Assembly: GCF_019417665.1 (NCBI RefSeq)
Contig: NZ_DXUU01000003.1
Coordinates: 62,001 to 126,000, forward strand
DNA length: 64,000 bases
Source: Ruminococcus sp.
Lineage (GTDB): Bacteria > Bacillota > Clostridia > Oscillospirales > Ruminococcaceae
Direction: 5' to 3'
The position numbers were made by a program, and so were the translations under genes. Positions 59,283 through 64,000 of the stretch are shown here, piece after piece (positions within the stretch are counted from its first letter, which is position 1; every line of letters starts with the position of its first letter). The notes beneath the pieces are model-generated. The model did no database searches, was not told the origin of the DNA, and worked only from the letters and a program-made list of their open reading frames with translations.

Positions 59283-60566
59283 ATGTTTTTTTCTGAGACA
59301 GATCTGTTAGAATTCATTGAAGAAAATGATGTCAAGTTTATCCGCATGACATTTTGCGATACATTCGGCAACATGAAAAACATTGCCATCATGCCCCGGG
59401 AATTGCACCGTGCCATTACCTACGGCATTCCCTTCAACGCAACCGGACTGCTGGAGGCATCCCATCAGAACCTATTGCTGAAGCCAGACACATCCACCCT
59501 CTCTATTCTGCCATGGCGTCCCCAGTCGGGGCGTGTGGTACGGTTTTTCTGCACCCTTTACCGCATGGACGGCACACCCTATGAAGGCGATCTGCGCTGC
59601 AATCTTCGTGAAACCATGAAATCCATCCAGAACCACGGTCTGCAATGCGAAATGGGCACTCGCTGCGAGTTCTATCTGTTTGAAACAGATATGGAAGGGA
59701 AGCCCACACGAATTCCCTGCGACCAGGGTGGCTATCTAGACGTAGCACCTCTGGATCAATGTGAAAATACTCGACGTGAGATCTGCCTGTCTCTGGATGA
59801 AATGGGGCTGAATCCCACCACATCCTGTCACAAACACGGTCCCGGACAAAACGAGATCGACTTTGCATGCAGCAATCCCCTGACCGCAGCAGATAATATG
59901 GTACATTATAAAACTGTAGTCAAAACCATTGCTGCCCAGAACGGCTTCTATGCCTCCTTTATGCCGAAGCCTTTCCCCGACAGCAGCGGCAGCGCTCTGA
60001 AGATCACCATCCGGGTCAAAAAGGACGACAAGAGCATTTTTGGCACAAGCCCTGAAACCATGCTGCCGGAAGGACGCGCCTTCATTGCCGGCATTCTCAA
60101 CCGGGTACGGGAATTCACCATGTTTTCCAACCCCACTGTCAATTCCTATGAGCGTTTTGGACTTCGTGCGGCACCAAGCCAGATCAACTGGTCTGAAGAA
60201 AACCGGATCCCACTGATCCAGCTGCTATACTCTCCCGGCAGAGATTCTTCCATCGAATTCCGCTCCGCTGACCCCTACTGTAACCCGTATATTACCTTCC
60301 AGATGCTGCTGAGCGCCGGCATGGCTGGTATTGAAAATGGCGAGGAACTGACAGACACCATGAACGCTGCCAATGACACTTCTGCTTTCCCGACGCTCCC
60401 CTCTTCTTTGCAGGAATCCATTACCCTGGCACAAAACAGCGAATTCGTCCGCTCCATTCTGCCGGAAACTCTGATTCGTGATTTTTCCGCCGCCATGCAG
60501 AAAGAAGTAGAGGCATATCATGCCGCCGATGACCCACAGGCATTTTGCTTTGATCGGTATTTTTGA
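59283..60566 (+). CDS. Divergent type I glutamine synthetase-like protein, probably catalytically altered
   Basis: 427-aa GS fold: N-terminal beta-grasp VKFIRMTFCDTFGNMKNIAI, barrel with GTRCEFYLFETD, PGQNEIDF (E191), SFMPKPF, and IEFRSADPYCNPYITFQMLLSAG. Two active-site segments are changed: the HHE-x-x-PGQ motif reads CHKHGPGQ, replacing a metal-binding Glu by Lys184, and the N-G-L/M-H ATP/ammonium-site motif reads SALK, replacing the His by Lys240. Clostridial relatives that pair with ANTAR proteins keep both. Reading frame is intact with no stops, so this looks like a selected non-synthetase or sensory paralogue. Confidence 0.85.
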   Translation: MFFSETDLLEFIEENDVKFIRMTFCDTFGNMKNIAIMPRELHRAITYGIPFNATGLLEASHQNLLLKPDTSTLSILPWRPQSGRVVRFFCTLYRMDGTPYEGDLRCNLRETMKSIQNHGLQCEMGTRCEFYLFETDMEGKPTRIPCDQGGYLDVAPLDQCENTRREICLSLDEMGLNPTTSCHKHGPGQNEIDFACSNPLTAADNMVHYKTVVKTIAAQNGFYASFMPKPFPDSSGSALKITIRVKKDDKSIFGTSPETMLPEGRAFIAGILNRVREFTMFSNPTVNSYERFGLRAAPSQINWSEENRIPLIQLLYSPGRDSSIEFRSADPYCNPYITFQMLLSAGMAGIENGEELTDTMNAANDTSAFPTLPSSLQESITLAQNSEFVRSILPETLIRDFSAAMQKEVEAYHAADDPQAFCFDRYF

Positions 60567-60610
60567 GAAAAGTTCCATGCAAATTTTAAGAAACAGGAGG
60601 GAATACAACG

Positions 60611-61183
60611 GTGTATTCAGAACGTACCCTGCTGATCTCCGGCTCTGACAAAGGACTGGACGGCGTTACCAGTTTTTTAAAAGCCTGCGGCTGCGGCTCT
60701 GTTGCTACCATCTCCAGCGGCAGTGAAGCACGGCGAATGATCCACCACGATGACTACAGTCTCATTATCATTAATACGCCGTTAAAGGACGAATTTGGCT
60801 ATCAGCTATCTCTGAAGCTAAGCGAATCCACCTGCGCCGGGATCATCCTTATCTGCAAGGCTGATGTTGCCGATGAAATGATCAGTCGAACTATGGACTA
60901 TGGAGTCTGCGTAGTGCCGAAGCCCCTGAACAAAACGATTTTCTCCCAGGCGATCCGCACAGGATGTGCATTCAACCGCCGTCTGCTGGCACTGCACAAG
61001 GAAAACAACAAGCTTCGTGCCAAACTGGAGGAAATGCGGTATGTCTCCCGTGCCAAATTCCTGCTGATCACAGAACAGAACATGACGGAAGAGACAGCCC
61101 ACCGCTATATCGAAAAAAGTGCAATGGACACCCGGCGGACGAGAAAAGAGGTCTCGCTGGAGATCATTGCGAAGTATGAGTAA
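60611..61183 (+). CDS. ANTAR-domain RNA-binding response regulator
   Basis: 190 aa from GTG 60611, after GGAGGGAATACAAC. Pseudo-receiver (about 1-122) where the phospho-Asp site reads IIINTPLKDEFG, lacking the standard Asp position; linker coiled coil (LALHKENNKLRAKLEEM); C-terminal ANTAR domain (about 130-188, RAKFLLITEQNMTEETAHRYIEKSAMDTRRTRKEVSLEII, read in segments). ANTAR proteins act as antiterminators on paired hairpins. 44 bp after the GS-like gene; GS-ANTAR pairs occur in Clostridia and the product is called an antiterminator of glnA there. Confidence 0.92.
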   Translation: MYSERTLLISGSDKGLDGVTSFLKACGCGSVATISSGSEARRMIHHDDYSLIIINTPLKDEFGYQLSLKLSESTCAGIILICKADVADEMISRTMDYGVCVVPKPLNKTIFSQAIRTGCAFNRRLLALHKENNKLRAKLEEMRYVSRAKFLLITEQNMTEETAHRYIEKSAMDTRRTRKEVSLEIIAKYE

Positions 61184-61250
61184 CCTCGATGGTTGATCAC
61201 ATAAAGTGACTATTTCCATTTATTTTTTCACACAAAAACGAATACAAACG

Positions 61251-61285
61251 AAAAACGGATGAACACAAAGAGTTCACCCGTTTTT
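61251..61285. terminator. Bidirectional terminator between ANTAR gene and upp
   Basis: AAAAACGG(A)TGAAC with GTTCA(C)CCGTTTTT, 7-nt loop, T-runs on both strands. Confidence 0.9.
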
Positions 61286-61306
61286 GACTTTTATAAACAA
61301 AACCGT

Positions 61307-61936
61307 TTACTTCGTTCCAAAGATACGGTCGCCGGCATCGCCCAGACCCGGCACAATATAGCCTTCTTCGTTCATGGTCTCATCCACGCCGCCGCAGTAA
61401 ATATCCACATCCGGATGTGCTGCCAGCAGGGCATCACGCCCCTCCGGACAAGCCAAAAGGCACAGGAACTTCACGCTCTTCACACCCATTTCCTTCAAAT
61501 CGGAGATCGCAGCAATTGCCGATGTACCTGTTGCCAGCATAGCATCTACCACAATTACCTCGCGCTCTGCAATATCATCCGGCATCTTGGAATAATACTT
61601 CACTGCATCATGTGTGCCCGGTTCGCAGAAAATGCCAATATGTCCGATCTTTGCCGCCGGGATCAGAGATGTCACACCCTCAATGAGTCCCAGACCTGCA
61701 CGCAGAATAGGCACAAATGCCAGCTTTCTGCCGGAAATCACCTTTGTCTTTGCAATTCCCTGGTGCGTCTCAATGGTTACCTCTTTCATAGGCAGATCCC
61801 GTGTTGCTTCATAACAAATGAGCATTGCTGTCTCAGAAGTCAGTTCCCGAAACTCCTTTACACCTGTTGTCTTGTCCCGCATCAGCGAAATTTTGTGCTG
61901 TACCAGCGGATGGTCTACTACATGAATTCCTGCCAT
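61307..61936 (-). CDS. upp: Uracil phosphoribosyltransferase
   Basis: Pyrimidine salvage: uracil plus PRPP to UMP. 209 aa, standard. PRPP loop VIVVDAMLATGTSAIAAI, N-terminal VVDHPLVQHKISLMRDKTTG, C-terminal uracil-binding IVPGLGDAGDRIFGT. Start after GAGGAG. Just downstream of rpiB on the same strand (15-bp gap), so likely one transcript. Confidence 0.97.
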   Translation of the reverse strand: MAGIHVVDHPLVQHKISLMRDKTTGVKEFRELTSETAMLICYEATRDLPMKEVTIETHQGIAKTKVISGRKLAFVPILRAGLGLIEGVTSLIPAAKIGHIGIFCEPGTHDAVKYYSKMPDDIAEREVIVVDAMLATGTSAIAAISDLKEMGVKSVKFLCLLACPEGRDALLAAHPDVDIYCGGVDETMNEEGYIVPGLGDAGDRIFGTK

Positions 61937-61951
61937 GATATTCTCCTCCTA

Positions 61952-62392
61952 TCACCATTCTTGTTCTAATTCTGTAATCATATTTACACGTGTTTCGTGC
62001 CGGCCGCCCTCAAAGGGGGTATCCAGAAAAATTTCTACCAGTTCCAGTGTCAGACCGCTGCCCAACGTACGAGCTCCCATGCACATGACATTGGCATCAT
62101 TGTGCAGTCTGGTGTACTTTGTAGAAAATGCATCTGCGCACAGAGCCGCACGCACACCGCGAATTTTATTTGCCGCAATGGACATACCGATACCGGTGCC
62201 GCAGATCAGAATACCCATGTCACCCGGATGGGATGCCACTGCTGTGCCTACCGCCTTTGCGATCACGGGATAATCCGTCCGCTCTCCATTACAGCCGCAG
62301 TCCTCTACTTCCAAATTTCGCTCTTTCAGCAGTGCAATGACCTCCTGCTTTCGTTCAAAGCCGGCATGGTCGCACCCGATCCAAATTTTCAT
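61952..62392 (-). CDS. rpiB: Ribose-5-phosphate isomerase B
   Basis: Interconverts ribose-5-P and ribulose-5-P. 146 aa from ATG 62392 (10 nt after GGAG; ATG 62398 is possible but only 4 nt away). Motifs KIWIGCDHAGFERK, DCGCNGERTDYP, GILICGTGIGMSIAANKIRGVRAALC (catalytic Cys in the RpiB C-G-T-G loop), HNDANVMCMGAR. Followed by upp, a pairing seen in Firmicutes, linking pentose-P and PRPP use. Confidence 0.95.
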   Translation of the reverse strand: MKIWIGCDHAGFERKQEVIALLKERNLEVEDCGCNGERTDYPVIAKAVGTAVASHPGDMGILICGTGIGMSIAANKIRGVRAALCADAFSTKYTRLHNDANVMCMGARTLGSGLTLELVEIFLDTPFEGGRHETRVNMITELEQEW

Positions 62393-62516
62393 GTGCATCT
62401 GGCTCCTTTGTCATATGATTGTTTTATTATAACATATTTTTCTTTCCATTGCAAGGTGCTTTTGTTAAAAAACACAAAAATTCTATTTGATAAATTGCGG
62501 AATATGCAGTGGCAAA

Positions 62517-63203
62517 CTATTCCGCCTTCCGTTTCTCCTGCAAATCCTTCTCTGCCTTCACCAATTGCAGATATTCCGGCATGAGTTCCTCCGGCTTCTG
62601 CCACTGGCTGCGTGCTGCTGCTGCAAGGCAAATACCCTTGCCGTTTTGCAGCCGTTCAGCAGGGGAAGCAACTGACAGCAAGTCTGCCGGTTCCAACAGC
62701 GCCGTCCCATCACCGGTCAACAGCACCGATTCTCCCAAGTTTTCCAGCAGCTGCTGTAATTCGCCCAGTTCCAGCATGCCATCCGGCTGCATAGGCATCA
62801 CTTGCGTCCCATCACTGCGATACAATCCGGCATAAACCAAAGACTGTCTCGCCAGCATCATCGGACAAATGATCCCCTGCCAAGACAAATTCTGCCACGC
62901 CAATCCTTCCAGGGTAGAGACCCCAACACAGGGAATATGCAAAGCAAATGCCATTGCTTTCACTGCCGCAATGCCAATGCGCAAACCCGTATAAGAACCC
63001 GGACCATCTGCAACTGCAAGGCCGTCTATTTCCTGCCAGGTCAGCCCTGTATCTGCCAGCATCCGTTCCGCCAGGGGCAGGATCACCTGAGAATGGGTTC
63101 GCTTTGTGTATACCGTCTGCTGCGCCAGAAAGCACTGCATTTCCGTGTCATACAGTGCCGTCGCAGCCACCTTACCGGAAGTATCAATTCCCAAGATCCG
63201 CAA
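62517..63203 (-). CDS. tsaB: tRNA threonylcarbamoyladenosine biosynthesis protein TsaB
   Basis: Partner of TsaD in t6A modification of tRNA. 228 aa, ASKHA fold: RILGIDTSGKVAATALYD, THSQVILPLAERMLADTGL, DGPGSYTGLRIGIAAVKAMAF. Start chosen at TTG 63203, about 9 nt after AAGGAG; the ATG at 63212 directly abuts the ribosome site. Overlaps the tsaE stop by 20 bp. Confidence 0.95.
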   Translation of the reverse strand: MRILGIDTSGKVAATALYDTEMQCFLAQQTVYTKRTHSQVILPLAERMLADTGLTWQEIDGLAVADGPGSYTGLRIGIAAVKAMAFALHIPCVGVSTLEGLAWQNLSWQGIICPMMLARQSLVYAGLYRSDGTQVMPMQPDGMLELGELQQLLENLGESVLLTGDGTALLEPADLLSVASPAERLQNGKGICLAAAARSQWQKPEELMPEYLQLVKAEKDLQEKRKAE

Positions 63204-63633
63204 ACCGCTCATCTCCTTCTACTGTGATCTCCCGTGACGCCTCAGAAAGCCGCCGGATCGTGATCCGTATCGCATTTTCCGGGAGTTCCGACGCAATGTT
63301 TTCCGACCACTCAATGGCAAATACGCCCTCATCCAGAGGATAATCATAAAAGCCGGTGGATTCCAGATCCAGCACACCATCAATACGATACATGTCAAAA
63401 TGATATAAGGACAGCCCTTCGCCATGATACTCCTGCACAATGGCAAAAGTGGGTGAGGAAACCACATCGGGTAGTCCCAATCCTTGCGCAAGTCCCCGGG
63501 TAAAGGTGGTTTTGCCTGCACCCAGACCACCGAAATAGGCAATGACATCCCCAGCGTGCAGACGTTCGCCGATGGTTTTCGCCAGTGCAATGGTATCCGC
63601 CGGGTCGTTTGTTGTCACCACAACTTTTGCCAT
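63184..63633 (-). CDS. tsaE: tRNA t6A ATPase TsaE
   Basis: P-loop ATPase needed for TsaB-TsaD turnover. 149 aa from ATG 63633 after GAGGTAGCAC; the upstream extension to 63690 is not needed. Walker A FGGLGAGKTTFTRGLAQGL, VSSPTFAIVQEY, LYHFDMYRI. tsaE-tsaB are in the common Firmicutes order, downstream of fhs by 16 bp. Confidence 0.96.
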   Translation of the reverse strand: MAKVVVTTNDPADTIALAKTIGERLHAGDVIAYFGGLGAGKTTFTRGLAQGLGLPDVVSSPTFAIVQEYHGEGLSLYHFDMYRIDGVLDLESTGFYDYPLDEGVFAIEWSENIASELPENAIRITIRRLSEASREITVEGDERFADLGN

Positions 63634-63649
63634 AGTGCTACCTCGTTTC

Positions 63650-64000
63650 TCAGAACAAACCTGTAATATTACCCTCGTTGTCGCAGTCAATGCGCAGTGC
63701 CGCCGGAGACTTCGGCAATCCCGGCATGGTCATGATACTGCCTGTGAGCACGACAATAAAGCCTGCACCATTAGAAAGGGTCACGTCACGCACAGTCACA
63801 GTGAAGTGTTCCGGCCTGCCAAGCTTCGCCGGATCATCAGACAGGGAATACTGGGTCTTTGCCACGCATACCGGCAAATTACCGCAGCCCAATGCTTCGA
63901 TCTGTGCCAATGCCTTTTTCGCTGGTGCTGTAAAGGTCACGCCATCTGCCCGGTAAATTTCTTTTGCGATCTTCTCCACCTTTTCTTCCACAGACAAGTC
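63650..64000 (-). CDS. fhs: Formate-tetrahydrofolate ligase, C-terminal part (5' end outside window)
   Basis: Only the last about 116 codons are in the window. KTQYSLSDDPAKLGRPEHFTVTVRD, AGFIVVLTGSIMTMPGLPKSPAA and the ending NITGLF are the signature of Fhs, which makes 10-formyl-THF. The frame is open to the window edge. Confidence 0.95.
   Translation of the reverse strand, partial: DLSVEEKVEKIAKEIYRADGVTFTAPAKKALAQIEALGCGNLPVCVAKTQYSLSDDPAKLGRPEHFTVTVRDVTLSNGAGFIVVLTGSIMTMPGLPKSPAALRIDCDNEGNITGLF

Noticed and set aside
1..64000. tRNA, rRNA, tmRNA or other structured RNA genes
   Set aside because: No cloverleaf with TTCRANNC arm, rRNA segment or known RNA consensus was recognised by eye; a covariance search could still find small RNAs.

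Overview
The window looks like chromosomal DNA from a Ruminococcus-type gut anaerobe (Firmicutes, Ruminococcaceae). It carries dockerin proteins and a cohesin/X-dockerin scaffoldin with very long Thr-rich linkers, a dockerin-bearing GH10 xylanase, adhE-type fermentation with a Rex regulator, a Firmicutes sporulation pair (spoIIGA-sigE), Shine-Dalgarno-driven ATG/GTG/TTG starts and clean sigma-A promoters. Species cannot be fixed from the sequence alone. I see no rRNA or tRNA genes, no CRISPR, no phage, and no complete insertion sequence.

Layout. 0-2.4 kb: Leloir genes galK-galE. 2.6-6.4 kb: large secreted scaffoldin-like protein. 6.9-12.0 kb: four-gene MacB-type ABC export operon with two membrane-fusion adaptors. 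12.4-17.2 kb: cytoplasmic GH2 and secreted GH10-dockerin xylanase. 17.2-18.8 kb: small DUF3783, SLOG and XRE genes. 18.9-25.4 kb: complete phosphate-starvation module, pstSCAB-phoU followed by a PhoP/PhoR pair with its own promoter and leader hairpin. 25.9-28.3 kb: nitroreductase, then an ECF sigma and DUF4179 anti-sigma pair. 28.4-31.7 kb: kinase-like protein and AdhE. 32.0-33.8 kb: a 160-bp foldback MITE, then spoIIGA-sigE. 33.9-36.6 kb: secreted dockerin protein. 36.9-39.2 kb: c-di-AMP cyclase CdaA and its regulator CdaR. 39.3-42.1 kb: class V aminotransferase, DUF3343, IspF, IspD. 42.4-47.3 kb: aconitase and NADP-isocitrate dehydrogenase flanking small membrane genes and TraX. 47.5-50.0 kb: sortase-type surface protein, second MITE copy, Rex, small dockerin protein. 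50.7-56.1 kb: AEC transporter, SMI1/KNR4 protein, MreB-like protein, RecD2. 56.3-64 kb: HMGL-type aldolase, lipoprotein, secreted papain-like protease, divergent glutamine synthetase plus ANTAR regulator, upp, rpiB, tsaB, tsaE, and the end of fhs.

How it fits together. The surface genes (scaffoldin, dockerin proteins, GH10, sortase-type protein) belong to a cellulosome-like plant-fibre system; GH2, galK/galE, rpiB and AdhE process and ferment the sugars, with Rex the likely redox sensor. Aconitase and isocitrate dehydrogenase supply 2-oxoglutarate.

Most notable: (i) two 99% identical 160-bp foldback elements with TTA target duplications, one directly upstream of spoIIGA and one directly upstream of rex; (ii) a glutamine-synthetase paralogue that has lost a metal ligand and the ATP-site His but keeps its ANTAR partner; (iii) an ABC exporter operon with two unlike adaptors, one with a roughly 200-residue insert at its hairpin tip and one with a tandem 13-residue acidic tail.
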